DNA of 64,000 bases, taken from positions 83,533-147,532 of the forward strand of contig SJOL01001034.1 in assembly GCA_004794785.1 (NCBI GenBank). Direction: 5' to 3'. Positions 10,501 to 22,500 of the stretch are shown in pieces; positions within the stretch are counted from its first letter, which is position 1; the number at the start of each line of letters is the position of its first letter. The stretch is from Opisthorchis felineus (lineage: Eukaryota; Platyhelminthes; Trematoda; Opisthorchiida; Opisthorchiidae). A program made the translations under genes and the position numbers. Below the pieces are notes generated by a model, which was given only the letters and a program-made list of their open reading frames with translations, was not told the DNA's origin and made no database searches.

Positions 10501-13500
10501 TGTATCAGTAACAAGGATTCAAGGTGCAAGCACGGTGATTGAGCTAGCTGCCCCGCCGCTCATTACTAGCTTTCGGCTGCGCACCTCTGTCGATCCAGAG
10601 TTCGCTGCGGCGGGATGCGCAGGGGTTGGTATCGTCCTAAGTCACCGGGCAGAAGGATCCTTGCTTGACCGGATACCCGTTGATAGCCGCCTCTGCGCAG
10701 CTCATCTGGCAACGTCTGTGAAAGATTCTCACAAGGGGGAAGTTGGTCGATGTGTTTGTGGTGCACCAACTAACTGCAGCTCTGACACCATTACGGGCAA
10801 GTTCCATGACGCCCTGAATGACCTGTTGCGGCGAGCTAAAAGCTCAGATGTCATTTTTTTGCCGGAGACCTAAACGCACAAGTGGGCAGGCTTAGCGCAT
10901 GAGACTCAATTAGGAGGTCGACGTGAACTGGACTCGGTACGTACGGACAATGGTGAACGATCGCTTCAGCTGTGTAATTACCGCAGGCTGTTTTCATGTA
11001 GTACTAACTTCCGAAATAGCCGAAGTCGTCTAGCCACCTGGTGTCCTCCAACGGCGTGCCGGTCACGAACTCAAATCGATCACATTGCCATCAGTTACGG
11101 ATGGCGTGGATCAATAACTGACTGCTGGTCGTTTTGGAACACATTTGTGGATTCCGACCACGCGCTCGTCCAAAATCGTTTCCCCCTTCGTTTTCCAGGG
11201 CCGCGTAAAGTGCGGACAAATCGCGTAGCAACCGAGAGACGCGAATCAGGAAGTAAGACGGATTTGTCACAGTCGTCTTCTGGAGTCTTCCAACAGCTGC
11301 ACCATTGTATATGAATTCATGCTGGAGCGGAATCGCCACCTCTCTTCACTGTGTTGAAGGTTTTGCCTCTGACAAAGCGATACCAGGCCCGCTCAAGCAC
11401 TGGATATGAGACGACAGTAGCACTGCTTGAATCTTGAAGAATTGTCTCATCCAGTGCCAAACATACTTTTGTCTGACGAATTAATAATAAATAAAATGTA
11501 ATTATTCAACTGTAACACCCTTTCGGTGCCTAGCTGCCATTCCACATGAAGGAGGCACAAGGGCTGAGATACGGCCAGGTCGCCAAAGCCTAGACAAGAG
11601 GAGTGTAGATGCAGAGGTCGAGTTCGAGCCAATCCAGTGAAAGTAAACGTGCTCGCCGCCCGTGAAGCCAAGGAACTAGAAGCCTGGAATGCCCGAAAAG
11701 TACCTGAGTTCATCCGTGCCACCCGTCCCCGGGAGCCGCCTGGGAGCGACACCGTCATGGATCAAAGTGACACAATCATCTTGAATAAAGAATGCCCAGG
11801 CCGTTGGGCCGAATCCTTCGAACAGGGGTTCTCGTGGCCACCCGCTGCCACTCATTTAGATTCTACAGCTGATATAGAACCCTGGTCGGTGACGGTGGTA
11901 CCTCCTACAACGTCGGAGGTTTATGCCTGCATATGTTCTCTCAAGCGCCTTCAAGCTGTTGGTCCGGATGACCACACCTGCATGGCTCAAAGATGGGGAC
12001 CTAAAGCTGTCACCTTGTCGTGGTGGTCGGGCTTCGGTGATGCAATGACCCTGCGGTTTATACTGGCTGGGACTCAGTTCCTAAAGGTTCAACCATACCA
12101 GAAGGGCCAACAGGGAGCAGCCCGACGAACGACAGCGAGTCCCCATACTACGAGTAATCGTATTACGAGATGGTCTGGAGATAAATTCGTAGTGTCCTCT
12201 GCGATAGGAGTGTGAAGGCAGTAAGGCGTTTCGCCCAGGCGACTAGCATGTCCATATTTATGTGAGCAGCGATGCAATCTTTCACCGAGGAAGGATGGAT
12301 TAGAAGAATTCGGCCCAAAAACCGCACACTCCGATCGTCCAACGGTTAACGGTGACCGCCGGTGCATTATTCAATACGGTCGGAACACTTTTAAAACCAA
12401 GGACTCTGGTGCTGCTCAAAAGGCACTTGCTGTGCGCAGCCGTATCAGGAGTGAGACAGTAATGCCTTACTCCCTGCGTCCTCGGGCCAGGCCGACCCTC
12501 TACAGCCGAGTGGGTCAGGCTGTTGAGTCTTTGGCTCCGGGAAGGGTCCCCCAAGGAAACCCTAACGACCGCTGTTTCGCGGTTCAGACTTTTGAGTCAG
12601 AGGCTAGCGGCTGGGTTCCCGACATCCTCCCATTGCCTTGTGGGTCAGACTTTTGAGTCAAAGGCTCAAGGTACCTCAACCAAACCCCCTTCTTCGGCTT
12701 TGGCGACCGGGAAGTATCATTCGCCTTTGCAGCTCTTCGCTCACCGGCTGTCCCCTAAAGCCCGCTCCCCACCCGTCGAACTATACAGGGGATGAGGTCC
12801 TCAGTCAGAATTTGCCCGATCTTTTTGGAAAAAAGAGACTTTCCCAGCTAACTAGGGAGACTCAGTGATAGTTCCCATTTTAAGAAAGAATCCCGTGGTA
12901 CATGCGGCAATTAGCTTCGCCCCAGTCGCAACGAGACTCTTGGCATCGCTTGTCCTTGGGCACCTTATGATGGCTCGAGAGCAGTAAGCGGGAATCCGGC
13001 ATGACAGGGATTGCGTTGACCAAATCTTTATACCCTGTCAGGTGCTAGAACAGCGCCACACGTATAAGCGACCCACAATTTTAGTACCCCAGATTTCAAG
13101 ACGCGTTGGACTCGGTTGATCGGACTGTTCTCCTTAACACGCTTGACCTGCCAGGAATGCCCCGCTAGTTTGTGAACATAATAAGTTTTTTGTATTCTCA
13201 GACTTTCGAGCGTGTGCGAGTACATGGAGAGCTCTCCAAAAGCTTCCGTACACAAAGCAGTGTCTGTCAGGGTTGCACACTCTCGATTCCTATTTTATTT
13301 CCTGATGAACGAGACGATGACACGAACGCTGGAACGTCGTCGAAACCCTGGCGTTCAGATAGCTGCTGATGAAACCCTTGTCGATCTGGAATATTCAGAC
13401 GAGGTCGTTCTCGTGTTCAAAGAGAAGAAGTCGCTTGTGTTTCTGGATGAACTTACCAGAGTTGTCCCATCCTCTGGCAAGCGCTTTGCGCCCACAAATT

Positions 13501-16500
13501 GTAAGGTCATGCGGTCATTCAGCACGCCACTTATAGTCCGAGGAGAGCACTCAAAGTTGGGGAGCGTTTTACATTGATTCCGATTGCGGTGTGACGGATG
13601 AGGTCAATGCACGAATCTTCAAGGCTTGGGTCGCGTTTGCTAATTTGAGGTAACTGCTTTTTCAAAGCGACATATCCCTAGATCTCAAGGAGCGTGTTTA
13701 TCAGGCTACAGTGCGGTCTGTTTTGTTGTATGGCTGTTAACCTTGGCCTGTTCGAGCAGCGAACCTGATGTATCTTCAGGTCTTCGACAACCGTCATCTG
13801 AGAACCACAGCTCGTGGAGGTTGGTGTGGGTGAATCCGCAATGAGTTAATGAGAAAGGGGGTGTTCGGTTGTGTGGCGGCGACATCCATCGATGAATGTG
13901 TCCAGCAACAGAAGCTGTGTTGGTTAGGCCATGCATTGGGCATGCCAAACCATCGTTTACCGAAGACAGTGCTGTTTTTCGCCCAAGAGTGGCGGAAGCA
14001 GAGAGATGGCAAACCCTTGACCTGGCAGAGGGGTATGATAGAGGTTACGAAAAGTCTGGATGCTGTAGGTGTGACCCCCTTCCAGGATGGGAACCACGTG
14101 GTCCACACTGCGCCTGGTTGGAGCGCTGTATGATATGGCTGCCAATCGATGAGGGCGAGATGGCTCAGTGGTTAGAGCGCGGATTTACTGACCGGAAGGT
14201 CCGCAGTTCAAACCCGACCTCTGCATCTCGACTTCCCTTGTCCAGGCTTGGACAACCTGGCAGTATCCCAGCCCTCGTGCTTTCTCCGGGTGGCATCGCG
14301 GTTAGGCACCCAAAGGGCGCTACAGCAGCGTTGTTGTCAGTTTCTGTCCAGTTTGCTTGAATGTGTGTTTGAAGGCGTAGGTTAGCAGTAAGTCCCCTCC
14401 CCGTTCACTTTTATTCTCTTCTCCACATGAAAGCTTTCAAACAAATCGTGTTTGTACGTCAGCGAAGTGTCATTTTTGCACACTGATGTTATGCTGTTGA
14501 TGATAATGACGGTACTTCCTATCGAGATTTATCCGGGTTCATTCGTCAAGCAAGAAGCACTGAGACTTCAGCCCTTCCCTGTGATATGAATGTCCAAGTC
14601 GCTCATCTTAGCTCCGTGGAATCTGGACGGTCGATTCAAATCCGATGCTCACCACGCAGACAACGGGGAGCAACTTCTCCAGTTTTACGGTGGCCATCCA
14701 CTGTTTTTGGTTAGCAGGAATCTTCAACGTCGGTGGTAACATCATCTAGACTGGCGGCCACCAAGTGTAAATCATCAATGAACTCGTGTCAGAACCGCTC
14801 ATTCTGGAGCACGCAATTTGATCTCCACCATACCATAATCTGAGCACGCCGCACCATTCCCCTTTTTCCAGGCCCTCGCAAGTCACAAAGCAGCATGTCA
14901 ATCGACGATTTTCGGCGAACTACTTTATCGCAGCATGATCAACCTGAACGAGCGCAACTACTGTCTCCAGTAAATCTGAACAGTATTGGTAACGGGCACG
15001 TGGAAGATGCATAGTAGCTTGCAAAAGGGGATAAGGTAGCGGCGTTCAAAGATGTGTCCGGCCTCTCGACGCGCTCAAATGGCTGTTAGATATCATCAAG
15101 AACGCCGGTCCGGATTGGTGCTAGGAAATCAATACCAGCAGGCAACGAGTACGACGTCAGACGGTAATCCCTCAAGCGTCAAATAATGAATAGTCTAAGG
15201 GAAAACCGAGAGCTCCAGGAGATGGAGATTGTTTTTGCCACCGAAAAGAAGCATGCCCTATACTACTTAATTGGAATGACTGGCCAAAGGAAACCAGCTA
15301 TCAGCGAAATTGGGTGAAAAAGGCGACTCACTCATTCATTTGTGAAAGCATCGGTTGGAAGGATGGGCCGATCATTTCGAGGAACGATTTGTTTGGCCTC
15401 CTGTAACACAGCCTGTGCGGGTGAATGGAAAGTAATTCCTAATTGTTTACCAGAAGAGATAAAGTACGATATATTCCTCCTAAAACTTGAGAAACCATCA
15501 GGACCGAACGGTTTTTATCCGGTCGTCTTCAGAAAAGACAGATTTTTCTGGTTATCCACCTGACATAACCCATCAGTATTAATCATCCCCATCTTCAAGA
15601 GGAGTGCGTGAACAATGAAAACCATCGTGGCATTAGCCTGTTAGCTGTGGCATAGAAGGTTCTCTCTGGCATCATCCTGCGAAGGTTCGCTGAACGCAAG
15701 CAGATGCGTGGAGACCAAGGTGAGTTCCGTCCTTTAAGAGGATGCATCGATCACACATCCACTGTCCGCCAGACTCTGGAACCGTGAAACTTTCCAGCAA
15801 CCAACAATTTTCGTCTTTCTTGACTTGAAAACTGCCGTTGGCTCTGGGTCGCTGGACACTACTGATGTCTGGAGCGAAGGTGTGGCCCCCCGTAAATTCT
15901 TGTTCCCTCCCCTCAAAACGCTTTACTTCAACTCCTGTGGATTTGTGGTCTACGGCAAGCTATCTTCTGAGTTCATTACATCCGGTGGTGTCAGAAAGGT
16001 TTGTCCTCTTTTCTTCTCAATTTCGTCATTAATCTGATCATGGAAGACTCAATCTCAACCTTTAGTGCCAGTACTCTCAATGCATTTGCTCACAGGTATC
16101 GAGTACGCAGATGACATAGCTCTACTTGGGTCTGACGCCATCGTGATGCAGGCACTATTACACAATCTAAATATTCCTACCTCATGGTTTGGTATACACT
16201 CCACAACTGTTAAGTATGGAGTACTGCTGTAAAACTGGGCGCGCTCAAACCCGAACCTTATGCTTGCGGATGAGCCGATTGAGGTAGTAGACAAATTCTA
16301 CATAGGTAGCTGTTCAGTCCTGGTGTCCTAGCTGAGGACAATATTTTCTTTCAGAGAGCGAATTTCGTATACCTGCATCACCTGTATAGTAGACGTGACA
16401 TCAGCTTATCTGTAAAGGTTCTAGTTTACAATGCTGCAGTGCGCTCCGTATTATCTTATGAACCAGAAACCTTTCCGCTGCGAGCTAAGGAAGTTTAAAA

Positions 16501-19500
16501 AAACCTTCAATGTTTGGTCGTCATTGTCTTCAGAGCATTGCCCGAGTCCGGTAGGAACACTGGATCAGCAATGCTGAAGTACGTCGAATGATTTTTTTAA
16601 GGGAAGAACCTGCCCGCGTTAGATGAGCTGATCACACTCCATTGTTTGCATTGACCTGGTCACGTACTCCATATACCATTCGACCGACTTTCTGAGAGAA
16701 CTCTTTGCGCACAATCGCGCGGAAGTTCAAAACGACCCACGGGAGGTCAATCAGTTACTAGGCAGTACGTTTGGACACCATCACTAGTAAACTCAGCTTC
16801 GCTGGTCATTCGCGTCTTCCTGTATGGGGAACCCAAGAAGGGACACATCAATGATTGAAGACATTGACAGACATGACCCAATCGCTCGTTTAATGGCGCG
16901 CATGCATCCAAGCTCCTGGTCTCCCCGATAAAAAGTTGACGGTCACCTCTGAATTCACGCGTCCATCAAATCAGCTCCTGCTTGCAATACATAGATATCC
17001 ACCCCTATTTCCTCAGATCATCGGGAGACGAAACTATGGCAGCAGTAATCTCTGTACATCATTTCGAGGTTTATAACTTGAGACATTGATGGTGATGATG
17101 ATGGAGAGTTCTGAACTTCCTCTAGGTTGGACCCGACCCTGGCTTTTTGACTGTCCCCGTTTGGGCTTGGGCGACCTGGAAATATTACAGGCTTCTTGCT
17201 TCCGGTTGCATAGCAGTCATGCACCCAAATGCGTCCTTTTTGAATTTGGATAGTTCAGTCTGCCAGAAGTTCCCTCGAGCCTTCGCGGGAGCATGCAGTA
17301 AAGTACAGCCAATCCAGAGGAAACAAACTGCGCGGTAAACACTTTTCAGTGTGCAGAAGAAACCGTCGTTCATCAGTATCCGTGAAACGGCTACACAATA
17401 AATTGTGTTGAAAGCCCGTCCAGGGATCATCCGAGTTTTCAGGATGGTCTTTGAGGCTGGATTCAACCGGAATGAAGGCGGCGTGCTGTTAGGTTATTGT
17501 GTGAAAATCACATGACAGATTTCTTCTGCAGTTGTATGTGGAGCTTTAAGGGGGCTTGGTGGAGAGTCTGCTTCTGGGCCTGGGTTCACAAAGCTTTACA
17601 TGGCTTCTCTTAACCAGTTTCGCCCGCAAAACATCACATGTTTCGCGAAGCAGTTGTGAGCTTTTTTTCAGGCTGTCAGTGGATGAAAGTAGACTTTTCA
17701 CAAAGCGGAAGAATGTGATTGTGGAACCAATGCACGGAGGTGCGATGTATGGTCCAGAGGACTACTAGCCTCTTGGCCTAAACTCGGTGTTTTTCGGGAC
17801 ACGTGGATGTGTATTGAAACAAGCTTCAGATACACATAAGAAGGAAAGAGGGATTGTGGACAACTAAGAAATCCTGATTTCTGATTGCGTAACAACTGCA
17901 TCCCGCCAACATTAGAAGAGGTTTCGAAGTCGTGTACACTGGCTAGTGCAGAGCCTTTGTTAGCACCCCTCACAAAACACTGTCTGCCAAGTAAAAATCC
18001 TTTAGAGTCGACAACATAATCTGTACTTGGATAAAAGAACTGCTGCTGGATGTGGACGATGGGAATTATCCCCTCAACCCACGTACAGCAACAAGTGACC
18101 CACCACTGGTGTCCGTCCGTCAGCTATTGCAAGAATATGTTAACTGTTATGCCCACGACTTACCGAGTCTGCTGTTTGTCCATAGTCCAAGCAGTGTTCG
18201 ATCGGAATCATAGTCTTTGTGCAATGTTTCAGCGTATGACGAGGAAGATGATGCTGCGAGCTCTAGCCAAGGCCAGAAAAACGCCACTGTCCAGATGTGT
18301 AGCAGTGATAAGCTTACGGCAGCAAAGCATCGGTGTTGAAAACTGATGTTATGCTACCGATTGTGATGATGGTGAGTGATAAGCGATGACAGCTGCCTTG
18401 TGGGATTCTGTCATAGGAAACGAGGTCTGTCTAAATTTTGATTCCATCTTGAAGGTGCTGTATCGACCGTTTGAACTGCCCTCACACCTTGCCAATTCCA
18501 GTAAGGTCCGCTAAAGCTCCTGAGTATCCCAATTGATTTTGTTGTGGGTGATATCCCCACAAATCTGCCTGATCTCTCCGTTTATGTCAGCGTGGCATTT
18601 CTCCCAAGATGGCCGCTTCGGTATGTGGCATAAACGGACTCCGTGCTGACTGGTGGTTGTAAACATAGGACACAAGGTGGCGACCTCAATCCGTCGTTTA
18701 GAGTATAGAGTGTAGAGTGTCGTTATAAATTGGCGGAATGGTATCCTAGTTAATCGACAAACGCGGATAACTGTGACGTTTCAGCGATGGTATCTCAGCC
18801 GAAGCAACCAACATCATTACGCAAGCTCGGGTGGCGTTTTTAAATTTCTCATATGTAGCCCCACTGAGGTCTCAGTTTGTCGCTTAAAATACTTCACTTG
18901 TGCTTTGCAAGTCGGTGGTAATAACAGGGTGTTTTAACATCACTAATGCCTAAAAAGCATCGGTTGTCTATAGTGGGGACAATATGTGACCAGCGAACAA
19001 GTTCGACACAGGGCATTCTATAGAGGACAACTTTCGTTTTGCTTAAGTGAAACTCATGTGATATCAACTACAGTAACTGCGGCTTCCTCGACGGCTTCTA
19101 TTCATTACTCCAGGACCAGGTTGCGGTCAATAACTGGAAGGGGGTCAGTAACTGATATGTAGTAACCTAACTGAAAATAGTGACCACTCTAGCCTATGTC
19201 GGCCCGTCACGATTTCCTCCATGGGGACAAAACAAGAGGACTGTACCTGGCGAAGAACACTTGCTGATGTTGGCTGAACAAAAACCAGTTGTACACTCGT
19301 GACTTTATCAACTGAATTAGCTATATTCCACATTTTTCTCATTTCACATGTGAATGAGTTCTACCAACTGCAAGTAAACCCATTCAAGTCCAGGGAAGTT
19401 GAAATTGAAACACTTTGAGGTACTATGTAATTGAGGAGGAAGTTACTGGGCATTCCACTGCTCAGTTGCATGGAACTTCTTGATGCATTTTTAGCTTAGT

Positions 19501-22500
19501 GGTTCGAGACAGCTCAATGGTTGGGGAGCGAATTTACTGACCGCTGGGTCCGTGGTGCGAACTCAGTCTCTGCGTCTCGACTGCTCCTGTCTAGACTTTG
19601 ACAACCTGGCAGTATCTCATCCTCCGTACTTCCTTCGGGTGGCATGTCATCTAGACACTGAAAAGTTGTTACAGCTGAACACTTGTTCATTATTATTTCG
19701 ACACAAAAGACTTTCCAGTCGTATCTCAAACGGAACATTTGGTCGTCGTTTTATCCGGAAGGGCAGTGAGCTGGAAACAGAGCAAAAATGTGTTACAGAA
19801 GCTGACGTATTTTCAACGGAATTCGGAGTAAAATTTGAAGGTGACAAACACTGATTTTGGTGCCGCCGCTTTTGGGAACCGTCCTGAGAGTAGTGACCTT
19901 TTGCGCTTTGGCAGTTTCGGTTGATGGTAGGAATTTTTGCGGCCCTTGCCGATTGCAGTTTCGGGCAAGATGATTTACAGAACGGCATAGTCGCAAATAA
20001 TATCAGTAACCACATAATCGCTCTTGGGCTTTGCCGATTCATTGGACGTTAAAATGGCGTTTTTGGGCTTAAGTGGTTCTGGCGGCTTCTGTGTCACCAT
20101 GCTTTCGTATTTGAAGGTGACCTGGTACTATCGTCCATGGCAAGCTCCCTCTCACTGGTGTGTTTTTGCTGCTCGAGTTCGGCAGCAATCAGTCACAAAC
20201 ATCTGCCTTCTGAGGAGACTTGGCGTCTGACCGGTGTTCGTGGGTGACAACAATACGGGAAATCTGTGTAGCCGACTCATGTCGCATGAACCAGTCGTCA
20301 AAAAGCGAAGCAAATGAGTCCTGAGGTCGATGAAGGCCCACAACAGAGTTGATCATTTGAACTCATCTTCCGTGATTGATCTTAGGTAGTTTTCACTCGT
20401 GACTTACTACACTTGCGAAAATGGCCACGCTTACACAATTTGCGGTAGTTATACAGAACACTGGCGAAATCCTTAAATGACTGTACGACAAGTACGCGGT
20501 TCTTACAGCTGACAATGATGATGATGATAACTTGAATTCGCATTCATTTGGGTGCGGAGGAATACTAAAGTCCCGCGATACCAGGTTGTTTACCACGCGT
20601 AATCTAAACCCTACACTCATTGAAAGTTTTTTCAACATTAATGATGAACATAGTGGGTTGGGGGTGGGGAGCCGTCAGAGTTAGTTAGGAATAAATAGTC
20701 TGCTGAGAGTCACCATCATGGCATGCAATCAAGAAATATGGACTGAATCTCTATTAAAAATCACCAAATCTTACACCACCAAAAAAATAAACCACGGCTG
20801 TTGTCAAGCGAAACCTCCAATGTAATTATTCCGTTTGTTGCGTATTGCCATGTTTGGATGATAAGTGACAGAACCGGCAATCCACCCTAGGGGGCTGAAG
20901 TAGCTTTAGCTACCCATGACCTTAAAAAGCTGACAAAATGTCCGCCACACGAGAAATCTAAAGTGGTTGCCATACTTTTCACGTCACTTCTTTTATATCT
21001 CCATCAGCACGCCCTCCATTTTACTCCCCAGTACATGCTCACTATGATATTGTTTATTAGCAAACACGAACTAAGCAGTTACAAGCCATTAGACACGAAA
21101 GCAGATATTTCATCTGCACAGAGTTTTTTATAGTGAACATCCCCTAGCGTCCTCTTAAACTCTCCTGGACGTTCTTTGAATAATAAAACAATAAGGAAGG
21201 AACACTGCAAAGGGGTTCCATAATTTCCGTAGTAACCTTCACCTTCCTTTAGACGCCTGGGCGGAGCTTGGACACCAGACCAGACGCTACTCGCATTCCT
21301 CATCAGTAGCACACACCGTTACACTGGAATTGCACCTATCTGGGAAATGTTACAACTACTCTCTTAATGGAAGACGGATCCCTCTCTTACCAGAAAAAAT
21401 ACCGCAGCATTTCAATAAGCCCATTTTATCCACGTTTCACTTGTCCCTCCCAAGCGACTGCCAACACATTTTCAGGCGCCACACCTCCCGTAACCAATTG
21501 GCGTATATTTCCCATTCTTTCATCCGTCATAGACCCCTTTAGTGTTTTCGATCGGAAATGGCATACAGGCCTCGCCATACTCCCCCAGTATTGCCTACAC
21601 TCTTTCCTATTCAGCTGGATTGAGAGCTGCTCAGTGAATCGGTCCCTAAAATCTCGGTTTGACAGAGCTGTTTGCTAGATGATCAGCATCAGCGCAAGAG
21701 CCCCACAAGGTTCTACGTCTTCTTCTCCGTAGCTGATTTGATTTTTGCCCTTTCTGATTGCCCACATGCGTTTGCGCATGGTCCTATTCACAAACCCACT
21801 TCTTGTTTCTCCCAATTGTTTCATTCCAGCCCGAATACGGGTCACCAGCACATATTTTGGAAATTTTCTATTCGTGTTCGTCAGCTGCAGTTGCCTTTAA
21901 CTCTTCCAAATCTCTGCACATTTCATTATCCCATCATTTTACCTCTAACCCCTTCTCCGTAACCTCAAATCCTCCAATCTGTTCCCCCGTTGGTTTGTCA
22001 TTTTCTAGCAACCTTTCTTAGTTGTCTCATGGCGTAGTTGCGATTAAGGTCTTAAATTTTTCTTGCGTTCCCGGAAAGTACTCCCTTAATCGCGGATATT
22101 ACTCATGCACAAATCTCATTTTCGCCTCAGTATGGAATACTTTTGTCAAATATGGAGTGGGCCTTCTTCCTGATCAACTACAGCAGGAATTGTTCCCTTC
22201 ATTCTTTCCAAGGCAGACTGGTATCATCAAAAACTCCTCATTGTCTGGGCATACTAATACCATGTAAAATGCTCCTCCGAACGAGTCTCAGTTCCATAAC
22301 TGATTCACACACGCAGCTCGCATTGTTTCACATTCAAACAGTTCCACTGGTTGGTAATATCCTATTGTGACGGGGAGTTATTATAACTTCTAATAATCAT
22401 TTATTCATGATTTAGGTTAATCTTCGTGTCCAATCCTGACTGTTTTACATGTGTAGCTGCTCGTTCTCCGTCCACATTTTGTCGTCCTCACACTGGTTCT

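Larger units (their letters stand above)
9930..14510 (+). mobile_element. RTE/SR2-like non-LTR retrotransposon, near full length but dead
   Basis: The order is a 5' leader, an APE-type endonuclease, a reverse transcriptase and a 3' tail. Visible parts are [12 protein letters not shown] near 10425 and endonuclease text at 10478-10873. The endonuclease ends with [11 protein letters not shown] near 11155, and RT pieces follow, such as [13 protein letters not shown] near 13380 (YADD degraded to YSDE). The C-terminal zone (13680-14130) includes [16 protein letters not shown]. Many stops and frameshifts make it non-functional. It is split by a minus-strand SINE (about 11500-11640), an unrelated insert of about 780 bp (12005-12782) and a plus-strand SINE near its 3' end (14157-14328). 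The tail after 14330 matches the 3' end of the copy at 47400-49925. The clade name is inferred from remembered trematode elements. Confidence 0.8.

Noticed and set aside
13206..13577. Intact reverse transcriptase gene
   Set aside because: The frame has YSDE in place of YADD, stops on both sides and no continuous RT domain.
14155..14240. tRNA gene
   Set aside because: A- and B-box-like words are present, but the same head plus a fixed body of about 100 bp recurs at 19506, 36855 and 39701. The 39701 copy has a target-site duplication. It is a SINE.
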